From positions 1 through 17,580 of the forward strand of contig ONIF01000012.1 in the NCBI GenBank assembly GCA_900317795.1: a DNA stretch of 17,580 nucleotides, read 5' to 3'. This DNA is from an uncultured Eubacteriales bacterium. GTDB lineage: Bacteria > Bacillota > Clostridia > Oscillospirales > Acutalibacteraceae. How positions within the stretch are numbered: position 1 is the stretch's first letter; each line of letters opens with the position of its first letter. The notes under the pieces were generated by a model. The model was not told the DNA's origin. It did not search any database and saw only the letters and a program-made list of their open reading frames with translations. The translations under genes were made by a program, and so were the position numbers. Positions 1 to 5,652 of this stretch are shown here, one piece after another.

Positions 1-108
1 TTTGGGTAAAATCGAGTTGTTCATTTTGTTCTTCCTCCGCATTAAAAAGTTTTGTCCGATAAAAAATATATTTGTCGGACTTCTGATTTTGGGCTTTTTC
101 AGTTTCAA
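1..108 (-). CDS. 5' end of an unrecognised protein, cut by the window edge
   Basis: Reading leftwards, an open frame runs off the window. Two starts in the same frame are possible. One is a TTG at 108-106, with GGAGGTG at 124-118 (11-nt spacing). The other is an ATG at 24-22, with GGAGGA ending 8 nt upstream, which would leave only 8 visible codons (MNNSILPK). The longer reading has 36 codons, begins MKLKKPKIRSPTNIFF and is lysine-rich with a hydrophobic patch, but too little is visible to name a family. The ATG has the better spacing; the upstream Shine-Dalgarno could instead serve a longer form. No promoter fits between the start and the terminator-like hairpin at 140-184. A real CDS is likely because of the two ribosome binding sites, but the function is unknown. 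Confidence 0.4.
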   Translation of the reverse strand, partial: MKLKKPKIRSPTNIFFIGQNFLMRRKNKMNNSILPK

Positions 109-130
109 AATTTGTTTCACCTCCGTTGTA

Positions 131-184
131 AAATAAAAAAAGACCTTGATGTTTTTACAATGAATGAAAAACGATCAAGGTCTT
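131..184 (-). terminator. Strong Rho-independent terminator or attenuator hairpin (minus strand)
   Basis: AGACCTTGAT (141-150) pairs perfectly with ATCAAGGTCT (174-183). It extends inward by GTTTTT (151-156) with AAAAAC (167-172) across a one-base bulge. On the minus strand the hairpin is followed by a T-rich tract (complement of 131-140). It lies about 7 nt before the Shine-Dalgarno of the left-edge gene, so it could act as an attenuator. Confidence 0.75.
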
Positions 185-190
185 GGCAAT

Positions 191-223
191 AAAAAAGAGA
201 GCAATTTTTGAAAAACTGCTCTC
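191..223 (-). terminator. Second Rho-independent terminator (minus strand)
   Basis: GAGAGCA (197-203) pairs with TGCTCTC (217-223), and on the minus strand six T (complement of 191-196) follow. With the hairpin at 131-184 it makes a tandem pair read in the direction of the tRNA-Gln transcript. There is no matching T tract on the plus strand. Confidence 0.7.
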
Positions 224-329
224 AAAATATCGTAAAAATATGTTTTGTAAAGGTTCGAATCCGATTTTGAGGAAAAAAGCCTTTTTGACATCTTTGAAAA
301 TCGGCTTGAAATACATTGCCGAAATATGC

Positions 330-358
330 AAAAAAGCCTGATAAAATCAAGCTTTTTT
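330..358 (-). terminator. Terminator behind tRNA-Gln
   Basis: AAAAAAGCCTGAT (330-342) pairs with ATCAAGCTTTTTT (346-358) with one C-A mismatch and a 3-nt loop. Both flanks are homopolymeric, so it could work in either direction. Nothing converges on it from the left, so its main job is probably to end the tRNA transcript about 30 nt after the CCA. Confidence 0.7.
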
Positions 359-386
359 CGGTGACATCTTTTTTATACACCTTAGA

Positions 387-460
387 TGGCTGGGGAATAG
401 GGATTCGAACCCCAACAAACAGAGTCAGAGTCTGTCGTGCTACCGTTACACAATTCCCCA
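387..460 (-). tRNA. tRNA-Gln (anticodon CUG)
   Basis: On the minus strand the 74-nt gene starts with acceptor arm TGGGGAA (460-454), which pairs with TTCCCCA, followed by discriminator G and an encoded CCA (389-387). The D arm has the AACGGTAG loop. The anticodon stem ACAGA/TCTGT encloses loop CTCTGAC, giving anticodon CTG (reads CAG, Gln). The T arm carries TTCGAAT with stem TGGGG/CCCTA. All four arms close. It stands alone, without neighbouring tRNA genes, and has its own promoter upstream and terminator downstream. CUG-reading tRNA-Gln normally supplements a UUG isoacceptor, which is not in this window. Confidence 0.95.
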
Positions 461-492
461 ATATTTTTTATTTTCTCTCACGAACAGTAATT

Positions 493-521
493 ATTATACT
501 ATGCGTAACGGAAAAAGTCAA
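493..521 (-). promoter_or_regulatory. Promoter of tRNA-Gln
   Basis: On the minus strand, TTGACT (521-516), a 17-nt spacer and a perfect TATAAT (498-493). Transcription would start near 486, about 25 nt before the tRNA. This is among the strongest promoters in the window, as expected for a tRNA. Confidence 0.85.
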
Positions 522-551
522 GTGTTTTTTGAAAAAAATTCAAAAAATTTT

Positions 552-582
552 TTGTATTCATATATTTAAAAAAGAATATAAT
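552..582 (+). promoter_or_regulatory. Probable promoter of the DUF5662-like gene
   Basis: TTGTAT (552-557) and TATAAT (577-582) are separated by 19 nt, longer than optimal. A start near 589 would leave a leader of about 24 nt before the ATG at 613. An alternative -10, TAGAAT at 588-593, is weaker. Confidence 0.5.
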
Positions 583-612
583 TGTGATAGAATAGATAAG
601 AGGTGTAGAAAT

Positions 613-1152
613 ATGAAATGGTTGGAACATCTGAAGACGATAAACAGACATAAAAAATATGTAATGGAATTGTGTTTCAAGCTTGGGCTGTATAAGCAGG
701 GACTTTTACATGATATGTCGAAGTATTCCCCGACAGAGTTTATAGTAGGTGCAAAGTACTATCAGGGAACAAGAAGCCCGAACAATGCCGAAAGAGAGGA
801 CAAGGGTTATACATCGGCATGGCTGCACCATAAGGGCAGGAATAAACATCACCTTGAATACTGGATAGATTACAGTCTTGACGAGGGGCATGAGATGACA
901 GGAATGAAAATGCCGCTGAAATATGTAGTGGAGATGTTCTGTGACAGGGTTGCAGCGTCAAAAAATTACAGGGGTGACGCATACAAAGACAGTGATGCAT
1001 ACGAATATTATATGAAGTCAAAGAACCATTTGCTGATACACCCCGATACAGCAAAACTGCTTGAAAATATGCTTTTGTACCTCAAGAATAACGGCGAGGA
1101 AAAGACGTTGAGATACATAAAGAAAAATATTTTGTCCAAAAAGACATACTGA
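613..1152 (+). CDS. DUF5662-like protein with HD-type metal-ligand layout
   Basis: A 179-residue protein. The ATG at 613 has an AGAGGTG Shine-Dalgarno; the same frame is open further upstream to 316, but that part overlaps the promoter and the tRNA and is not coding. The N-terminal third carries HDMSKYSPTEF (residues 33-43), typical as I recall of the DUF5662 family found in Firmicutes and phages. There are further conserved-looking histidines at 13, 72-73 and 79-80, and an Asp at 111 in FCDRV. This H...HD...H...D order resembles the metal site of HD-domain phosphohydrolases, but no substrate can be named. It has no signal peptide or membrane segment, so it is cytoplasmic. It sits first in a rightward run and ends 16 nt before the next gene, so the two are likely cotranscribed. 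The family name is from memory; the enzymatic role is inference. Confidence 0.8.
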   Translation: MKWLEHLKTINRHKKYVMELCFKLGLYKQGLLHDMSKYSPTEFIVGAKYYQGTRSPNNAEREDKGYTSAWLHHKGRNKHHLEYWIDYSLDEGHEMTGMKMPLKYVVEMFCDRVAASKNYRGDAYKDSDAYEYYMKSKNHLLIHPDTAKLLENMLLYLKNNGEEKTLRYIKKNILSKKTY

Positions 1153-1168
1153 AACGGAGGTAATTCAA

Positions 1169-1837
1169 GTGTACGAAATATTCAAAACGGAAAATCTGTT
1201 TGATTTGACAAAGACGATTGCAGGGGAGATATTCAATGATTGCGAATATGTGTGGGAGGCACTGCCGAAGATAAAGGAATTTATCATAAAGACAGGTGAG
1301 AGGCTTCCAAAAGATATTTATGAAAAAAGGGGAGAGCATATCTGGATTGCAAGGAGTGCCAAAGTTGCCCCAACAGCATATATCGGTGATTATGTGATAA
1401 TATGCCCGAATGCAGAGGTAAGGCATTGTGCATTTATCAGAGGCAGTGCAATAGTAGGTGAAAATGCCGTTATAGGCAATTCAACAGAGCTTAAAAACTG
1501 TTTGATTTTCAATAATGCCCAAGTACCGCACTATAACTATGTAGGCGATTCGATTTTAGGCTATAAGGCACATTTGGGAGCAGGCTCGATAACTTCAAAT
1601 TTAAAGTCGGATAAAAGCCTTGTAACGATACCTGTCGGAGAGGAAAAGCTTGCAACAGGCTTGAAAAAATTCGGTGCAATAGTGGGCGATAACGTGGAAG
1701 TGGGCTGTAATTCCGTTTTAAATCCGGGAACGGTAGTCGGCAGAAATACAAATATCTATCCGTTGTCAATGGTGAGGGGATATGTTCCCGAAAACAGCAT
1801 TTACAAGAAAAAAGGCGAGGTTGCGAAGAAAATCTGA
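1169..1837 (+). CDS. Left-handed beta-helix acyltransferase-like protein (GlmU C-terminal type)
   Basis: A 222-residue protein starting at GTG 1169, with CGGAGG at 1155-1160. After an alpha-helical N-terminus (about 1-70) come hexapeptide repeats from about residue 73 (AKVAPTAYIGDYVIICPNAE) to about 208. They include VPHYNYVGDS and GYKAHLGAGSITSNLK, which match the acetyltransferase half of GlmU (compare the SYIGD and GAGTI segments there). The uridyltransferase domain with its N-terminal GxGTRM-type loop is absent, so this is not a complete GlmU. Database entries often call such proteins UDP-N-acetylglucosamine pyrophosphorylase, which the sequence does not support. It is probably a cytoplasmic, trimeric sugar-nucleotide or amino-sugar acyltransferase; the substrate is unknown. 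It follows the DUF5662-like gene by 16 nt. Confidence 0.85.
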   Translation: MYEIFKTENLFDLTKTIAGEIFNDCEYVWEALPKIKEFIIKTGERLPKDIYEKRGEHIWIARSAKVAPTAYIGDYVIICPNAEVRHCAFIRGSAIVGENAVIGNSTELKNCLIFNNAQVPHYNYVGDSILGYKAHLGAGSITSNLKSDKSLVTIPVGEEKLATGLKKFGAIVGDNVEVGCNSVLNPGTVVGRNTNIYPLSMVRGYVPENSIYKKKGEVAKKI

Positions 1838-1968
1838 AAATATTTGTAAAGCGTCAAAAAACAGCTTGGGAAAATGCAGAAGTTGAAAAGTGAAAATACT
1901 TGATGCAAATATGATACCCCTTAAGCGTGAAAGTTAAATGTTTTTGCCCATAAACGAGGGTGTTAAGA

Positions 1969-2334
1969 ATGAATATTGATATATTGTTGTCAAAACTTAA
2001 AGATGTTTGCTATGATGATATTGAAGTTGATGATTTGCTTGACAGCAGAGATGAAGAAACTTTTGACAGTGAGTGGATATCGACATATAACGATGTCGAA
2101 AATATGAAAAGACGATACGGCTATGATGAACAACAGGAAAATGAATGTTCGTCTGTAAGGGAAACAGCATTTATGATTGTATGTGAAGCCTGTGGCGGTG
2201 AATTGGCAGGCTATGTTTCAGATGATTTCGGATTGATTTTTGACAGTCAGATTTGTGGATTTGAGAATGAATTTTTGAAAAAACTGATAAACGCATACAG
2301 TCAGGCAATTATTCCTGACGGAAGTATATTGTAA
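1969..2334 (+). CDS. Small acidic protein of unknown function
   Basis: A 121-residue protein. I chose ATG 1969, preceded by GAGGG at 1956-1960, over the in-frame GTG at 1960, which overlaps that Shine-Dalgarno. The N-terminal half is strongly acidic (DDIEVDDLLDSRDEE). The C-terminal half contains ETAFMIVCEACGGEL and VSDDFGLIFDSQ, then a helix-like segment. There is a single CxxC (CEAC, about residues 69-72), not enough to claim a zinc ribbon. There is no signal peptide or membrane segment. I do not recognise the family. The size, acidity and aromatic/acidic strand pattern recall small immunity-type proteins, but no toxin gene is adjacent. A 131-nt gap separates it from the upstream gene; the next gene follows after 19 nt, suggesting cotranscription. 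Confidence 0.75.
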   Translation: MNIDILLSKLKDVCYDDIEVDDLLDSRDEETFDSEWISTYNDVENMKRRYGYDEQQENECSSVRETAFMIVCEACGGELAGYVSDDFGLIFDSQICGFENEFLKKLINAYSQAIIPDGSIL

Positions 2335-2353
2335 AAATTGGAGGAATCCAAAA

Positions 2354-2644
2354 GTGAATATTAAATTTCAAAAGGCACTGTTTATGCTCGACAAAGGGCA
2401 GTTTGAAAAAGCGGAAATTCTCTTGCAGGAGTCTTTTGAGGAAAGTAAAAGTGATTATGAAAAAATACAGATAACGGCTTGTTATGCGGAGCTTTTGTTT
2501 GAAACGGAACGTTTTGACCAAGCGTATGAAAAGGCGGTTTATATTCTTGAAAATACAGATGAATATGAAAATGACTGTGAAAGGGAAACCGCAAAAAATA
2601 TCATTAAAAAAATTGATTTGGAGAGAAAAAATGGAAGTAATTGA
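2354..2644 (+). CDS. Small TPR-like helical protein
   Basis: A 96-residue protein starting at GTG 2354 with TTGGAGGA about 8 nt upstream. The sequence is almost all helix-forming and reads as roughly two tetratricopeptide-like hairpins: residues 4-33 (ALFMLDKGQFEKAEILLQES) and 38-70 (ITACYAELLFETERFDQAYE), with the usual small/aromatic/Ala pattern (G-x-[FY]-x-x-A). It probably mediates a protein-protein contact; the partner is unknown. Its last 14 nt overlap the start of the NUDIX gene in another frame, so translation of the two is likely coupled. Other explanations, such as an unrelated helical repeat, remain possible. Confidence 0.7.
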   Translation: MNIKFQKALFMLDKGQFEKAEILLQESFEESKSDYEKIQITACYAELLFETERFDQAYEKAVYILENTDEYENDCERETAKNIIKKIDLERKNGSN

Positions 2645-3146
2645 TTTATACGACAGAAACAGACAGCTTTTGAATGAAACGGCTGTAAGGGGAGAAAAAC
2701 TCCCCAAAGGCAGATATAGACTTGTTGTGCATATATGCCTTTTCAATGAAAAAGATGAAATGCTGATACAGCAGAGGCAGACTACTCAAAAGCATTTTCC
2801 AAATATGTGGGATTTGACGGTAGGCGGTCAGGTGAGTGCAGGCGAAACAAGCCGGCAGGGCATACAAAGAGAACTGAAAGAGGAACTTGGAATAAATATA
2901 GATATGTCCGAAGTCATGCCGACACTTTCTGTGCCTTTCAAAGACGGCTTTGATGATGTTTATTTGCTGAGAACAAATGTTTCGCTTGATGAGCTGACAC
3001 TTCAGAAAGAAGAAGTGCAGGCTGTGAAATGGGCAAGTGAAGAAGAAATTCTTGATATGATAGGTTGCGGTGAGTTTATTGAGTATTATGAGGCTTATAT
3101 ACACTTTCTGTTTTCGATGATAGACGGTGACAGCACTTTCAATTAG
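2631..3146 (+). CDS. NUDIX hydrolase (IPP-isomerase-like subgroup)
   Basis: A 171-residue protein. The start at ATG 2631 lies within the end of the preceding gene, with GGAGAG at 2620-2625. The Nudix box GX5EX7REUXEEXGU is complete: G66, E72, R80-E81, E84-E85, G87, I88. The preceding core (YRLVVHICLFNEKDEMLIQQR, residues 29-49, with the last residue included) and GKxPNMWDLTVGGQ-type segment resemble the isopentenyl-diphosphate-isomerase-like group of NUDIX proteins. Family members hydrolyse nucleoside diphosphates linked to another moiety, and the real substrate cannot be read from sequence. It is cytoplasmic. It is last in the rightward run; its TAG stop is also part of the first unit of the heptanucleotide repeat at 3140-3188. 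The family is certain; the substrate is unknown. Confidence 0.93.
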   Translation: MEVIDLYDRNRQLLNETAVRGEKLPKGRYRLVVHICLFNEKDEMLIQQRQTTQKHFPNMWDLTVGGQVSAGETSRQGIQRELKEELGINIDMSEVMPTLSVPFKDGFDDVYLLRTNVSLDELTLQKEEVQAVKWASEEEILDMIGCGEFIEYYEAYIHFLFSMIDGDSTFN

Positions 3147-3188
3147 CAATTAGCAATGAGCAATTAGCAATGTGTAATGTGCAATGCA
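3140..3188 (+). repeat. Seven tandem degenerate heptanucleotides (CAATTAG type)
   Basis: The 49 bases split exactly into seven 7-mers: CAATTAG, CAATTAG, CAATGAG, CAATTAG, CAATGTG, TAATGTG, CAATGCA. The first unit contains the stop codon of the NUDIX gene. There are no spacers of CRISPR length and no flanking target-site duplication that I can see. The function is unknown. Confidence 0.85.
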
Positions 3189-3204
3189 TGGTGATTTTAT
3201 ACAG

Positions 3205-3254
3205 CAAAAAAATTAGGAGTGGGAATGTCAGACATTCCTCACTCCTGTTTTTTT
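3205..3254. terminator. Bidirectional terminator between convergent genes
   Basis: AGGAGTG GGAATGT (3215-3228) pairs with ACATTCC CACTCCT (3232-3246) over 14 bp with one bulged T and a 3-nt loop. It is flanked by an A run (3206-3212) and a T run (3248-3254), so it can stop both the NUDIX transcript and the leftward WYL transcript. The WYL stop codon (3253-3255) overlaps its right edge. Confidence 0.9.
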
Positions 3255-4362
3255 ATTGGACTTGCTGATTTTCGAGAGAAGCAAGATTTTCATAGCCGTC
3301 AAGGAGGGATTTAAGATAATTTATGTAGTCATTGCGGATAGATTCGGGGGAAGTGATTTGTATATTCGTGCCGAAACCGCTGAGCCATGAAAAGAACATA
3401 TCGCTTTTCTGAACCTTGACAGAGCAAAGGAAAAAGTCCTCGTCATATTTATCACGGTAAATGCTTGTATTTTTTCCGAATTTGTCAGCGATGACTTTTG
3501 CAAGACACTTTTTGACACGCAGGGATATATTTTTTGTTTCACCACCGAACATACTGAAAATCGTATTGGCATATTCCACAATATCAATATTTGAGAAAAA
3601 TTCCTTGCCGTCACGTGGAATGTTTTCTATATTGTTGTCTGCACCGTTTTGGACAATAACATCACGCATTCTATCTACACGGAAAGTACGAATATCTTTT
3701 TTATCGCTGTCGAATGTCAAAAGATAGTAGCTGTCATCTTTCCACATAAGGTGGAAAGGGCTTTGAAGATAATTTTTACGTTTACCGTTTTCAGTACGGT
3801 ATTTTGTAGTAAGGCGATTTCCATGAGGTGCAAATTCAGCCTCTATATTATAGTAATGGAAAGAAATTTGTTTGTCTTGATTGATAGCCTGATATATGCT
3901 GTCTATGCTATATACAACAGAGTCGTTGTCGCTTTTGATAGCCTTATCAATAAAAACGTTGTCGTTTTTGAGGGAAACGGTATTGTCGGGGAGAAGCTTT
4001 TCAAGCTTTGAAACGATTTGTTTTGTTTTTCTTGCAGGGTAGAAATGTGACAATATAAGTGCGTCAGCTATCATTTTAAGTTCGGCTGTTTCAAACTCAT
4101 CTTTTCTGAATTCATTGGGACAGCTTAACAAATAACAGCCTTTCTTACTTTTTTCAAACTCACAGCCGTATTCTTCAAGCGTTTCGATATAGCTGTAAAT
4201 AGATTTCCTGTCGGATTTGAGCGAATGTTTTTCATCAAGTATCTGTACGAGTTTATTTGCACTGACAAATCTGTCTTTATCATAAATACTGTGTTTTTTG
4301 CTGTTTTGCCTCATAATATCCAAGACATAAAGGACTTTCAAGCGGTTATCACCTTTCGCCAT
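3253..4362 (-). CDS. HTH/WYL-domain transcriptional regulator
   Basis: A 369-residue protein. The ATG at 4362 was chosen because GGAGG (4374-4370) precedes it by 7 nt; the frame stays open 36 codons further but crosses the promoter. Residues 8-80 form a winged helix-turn-helix of the HTH_11/DeoR type (LKVLYVLDIMRQN, then SDRKSIYSYIETLEEYG). Residues about 152-236 form the WYL domain, with the name motif seen as YYL (212-214) and the conserved FRVDRM (227-232). A C-terminal WCX-like region follows (about 285-360). Proteins of this build bind DNA and are thought to sense nucleic acid or nucleotide ligands through the WYL domain. It is monocistronic with its own promoter and opposes the DUF6483-like gene across 315 nt. 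Its target genes are unknown; neighbours or its own promoter are possible. No CRISPR or defence genes accompany it here. Confidence 0.9.
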   Translation of the reverse strand: MAKGDNRLKVLYVLDIMRQNSKKHSIYDKDRFVSANKLVQILDEKHSLKSDRKSIYSYIETLEEYGCEFEKSKKGCYLLSCPNEFRKDEFETAELKMIADALILSHFYPARKTKQIVSKLEKLLPDNTVSLKNDNVFIDKAIKSDNDSVVYSIDSIYQAINQDKQISFHYYNIEAEFAPHGNRLTTKYRTENGKRKNYLQSPFHLMWKDDSYYLLTFDSDKKDIRTFRVDRMRDVIVQNGADNNIENIPRDGKEFFSNIDIVEYANTIFSMFGGETKNISLRVKKCLAKVIADKFGKNTSIYRDKYDEDFFLCSVKVQKSDMFFSWLSGFGTNIQITSPESIRNDYINYLKSLLDGYENLASLENQQVQ

Positions 4363-4420
4363 AATAATACCTCCATACAAATTTATCCAAAAAAACCACG
4401 TCGGATTTCTTAATAAAGTC

Positions 4421-4449
4421 ATTATACCACTATGTTTTGTATTTATCAA
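4421..4449 (-). promoter_or_regulatory. Promoter of the WYL regulator gene
   Basis: On the minus strand, TTGATA (4449-4444), a 17-nt spacer and TATAAT (4426-4421). The start near 4414 gives a leader of about 50 nt. Confidence 0.8.
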
Positions 4450-4626
4450 GATGTATGCATAACTTAACACGAAAAATTTTTGTTAATAAACTTTGAATTT
4501 TTTATAGATATTTTACTTAAAAAGTCTAAAAAAGTCGATTAAAAAGGCTTAATGCATAAAAATTAAAGAAAAATTTGTTAGTTATACACAAATAATGGAT
4601 TATATAAGCTGTTCTGAAAAGTCATA
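4450..4626. other. AT-rich divergent intergenic stretch, nothing recognised
   Basis: This 177-nt stretch lies between the promoters of the WYL gene and the DUF6483-like gene. It is very AT-rich, with several A/T runs and repeated AAAAAGTC-like words (around 4518-4536), but I see no ORF, RNA fold or clear operator dyad. It would be a natural site for a WYL-regulator operator, without direct evidence. Confidence 0.5.
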
Positions 4627-4655
4627 TTGAAAAAAGTGTATGTTTGATATATAAT
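4627..4655 (+). promoter_or_regulatory. Promoter of the DUF6483-like gene
   Basis: TTGAAA (4627-4632), a 17-nt spacer and TATAAT (4650-4655). A start near 4662 would fall right at the Shine-Dalgarno (GGAGG 4663-4667), giving an unusually short leader of about 16 nt before the ATG at 4678. Confidence 0.75.
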
Positions 4656-4677
4656 GAAAGGCGGAGGTGCATAGAAA

Positions 4678-5091
4678 ATGGGATTTCAAGATGACTGGGT
4701 AATGCGTCAGATAGAGATGATGGCGAGATTTGTTGCAAACGTAGTGTTCGGCAAAAAAGAGGGTGAAGTGCAGTATGAGATAGTGGGGGACATAAGCGAC
4801 AGCAATACTCTCACACATGAAGATATGGTTCACCTTGAATTGATGAAGATGATAAGAGAAGGGGATATTGGCACAGCGGAAGATGTTCTTTTTGAAAATA
4901 TGATATATTCGGATAAATATATAGAGCTTGCAACGGATTTTTATCAAAAGCTGAATTCCTTGACAGACGAACAGCTTGAAGCAGGCAATTTTTCACGTGA
5001 CGAAGTGTATAACGGATATATAGAGATAATGTCACTTTTGGGAGTGCCTGTTGACGTATTCGGGCAGGCTGACAGATTTGAATATGAATAA
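4678..5091 (+). CDS. DUF6483-like small protein
   Basis: A 137-residue acidic protein; ATG 4678 with GCGGAGGTG 10-16 nt upstream. The N-terminus QDDWVMRQIEMMARFVANVV (residues 4-23) followed by FGKKEGE is, from memory, the hallmark of the Firmicutes family DUF6483: an amphipathic helix then a short basic turn. The rest is predominantly helical (LELMKMIREGDIGTAEDVLF; DFYQKLNSLTDEQLEAGNF), with a TPR-like feel. There is no signal peptide. The function of the family is not known to me. It has its own promoter. Just after its stop lies a heptanucleotide repeat, then, 81 nt downstream, the ybaK-like gene with no clear terminator between, so cotranscription is possible. Confidence 0.8.
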   Translation: MGFQDDWVMRQIEMMARFVANVVFGKKEGEVQYEIVGDISDSNTLTHEDMVHLELMKMIREGDIGTAEDVLFENMIYSDKYIELATDFYQKLNSLTDEQLEAGNFSRDEVYNGYIEIMSLLGVPVDVFGQADRFEYE

Positions 5092-5094
5092 AAA

Positions 5095-5127
5095 GAGAGT
5101 GGAGTGTGGAGAGTTGAGAGTGGAGTT
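5095..5127 (+). repeat. Degenerate heptanucleotide repeat (GAGAGTG type)
   Basis: The stretch divides into GAGAGTG, GAGTGTG, GAGAGTT, GAGAGTG and the partial GAGTT. The 11-mer GAGAGTGGAGT occurs twice, at 5095-5105 and 5116-5126, 21 nt (three periods) apart. It starts 4 nt after the stop codon of the DUF6483-like gene. The unit is different from that at 3140-3188, but the period and the position behind a stop are the same. Confidence 0.75.
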
Positions 5128-5172
5128 ATTTTCACGCTCCGAAAGCGATTTTTTTAAAGGAGTGAATTTGGA

Positions 5173-5643
5173 ATGGCAAAGGACAATAAAACGAATGCAA
5201 TGCGAAAGCTTGACAGCATGAAGATACCGTATAAGGAGCATTATTATTCCGATGCAATATCGGGAGTGGAAGTGGCGGCAGCTCTGGGCGAAAACGTTGA
5301 ACAGGTGTTTAAAACGCTTGTCACTGTGGGAAAATCGGGTGCAAATTATGTATTTTTAGTGCCCGTTGCAGAGGAGCTTGACTTAAAGAAAGCTGCTGCA
5401 AGCGTGGGTGAAAAATCCGTTGCAATGATAAAGTCAAAGGAACTTTTGCCCTTGACGGGCTATATACATGGAGGGTGTTCACCGATAGGCATGAAGAAAT
5501 TTTTTCGTACAACGATACATGAGTCGGCACAAAATTTTGATACGATATTTTGCAGTGGCGGAAAAATAGGTTTTCAGATACAGCTTTCACTTGATGATTT
5601 GGCAAAGGTGATAAAATTTTCACTTGCGGATATTATAAAGTAA
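5173..5643 (+). CDS. ybaK: YbaK-type Cys-tRNA(Pro) deacylase
   Basis: A 156-residue protein; ATG 5173 with AAAGGAG ending 10 nt upstream. It has the single YbaK/EbsC domain over its whole length, as usual for the family (about 155-160 aa). The conserved lysine sits in VFKTLV (K47), and the family motif GGCSPIGMKK is at residues 100-109. Family members hydrolyse Cys mischarged onto tRNA(Pro) by prolyl-tRNA synthetase, a trans-editing step in the cytoplasm. Its start follows the heptanucleotide repeat by 45 nt. The OGG1-like glycosylase gene begins 9 nt after its stop, so the two form an operon. The family is certain; the exact mischarged substrate is inferred from characterised homologues. Confidence 0.93.
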   Translation: MAKDNKTNAMRKLDSMKIPYKEHYYSDAISGVEVAAALGENVEQVFKTLVTVGKSGANYVFLVPVAEELDLKKAAASVGEKSVAMIKSKELLPLTGYIHGGCSPIGMKKFFRTTIHESAQNFDTIFCSGGKIGFQIQLSLDDLAKVIKFSLADIIK

Positions 5644-5652
5644 GGGATAAAA

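Noticed and set aside
252..262. GGTTCGAATCC as a second tRNA gene
   Set aside because: Only a T-arm-like word is present. The T stem has mismatches, and no acceptor, anticodon or D arm can be formed on either strand.
316..612. N-terminal extension of the DUF5662-like ORF
   Set aside because: The extension crosses the tRNA-Gln gene and two promoters, and it has unrelated composition. The family-like sequence and ribosome binding site start at 613.
1169..1837. Annotation as a UDP-GlcNAc pyrophosphorylase
   Set aside because: No nucleotidyltransferase domain is encoded; only the acetyltransferase-type beta helix is present.
2484..2630. Longer NUDIX ORF starting upstream
   Set aside because: That part overlaps the TPR-like gene, is Lys/Met-rich without family similarity, and the ATG at 2631 has a Shine-Dalgarno.
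3140..3188. Repeat tract as a CRISPR array
   Set aside because: Units are 7 nt, contiguous and degenerate, with no spacers and no cas genes nearby.
3253..4362. WYL protein as a sign of a Cas13d or defence locus
   Set aside because: No HEPN effector, repeat array or other defence gene is present; WYL regulators are common outside such loci.
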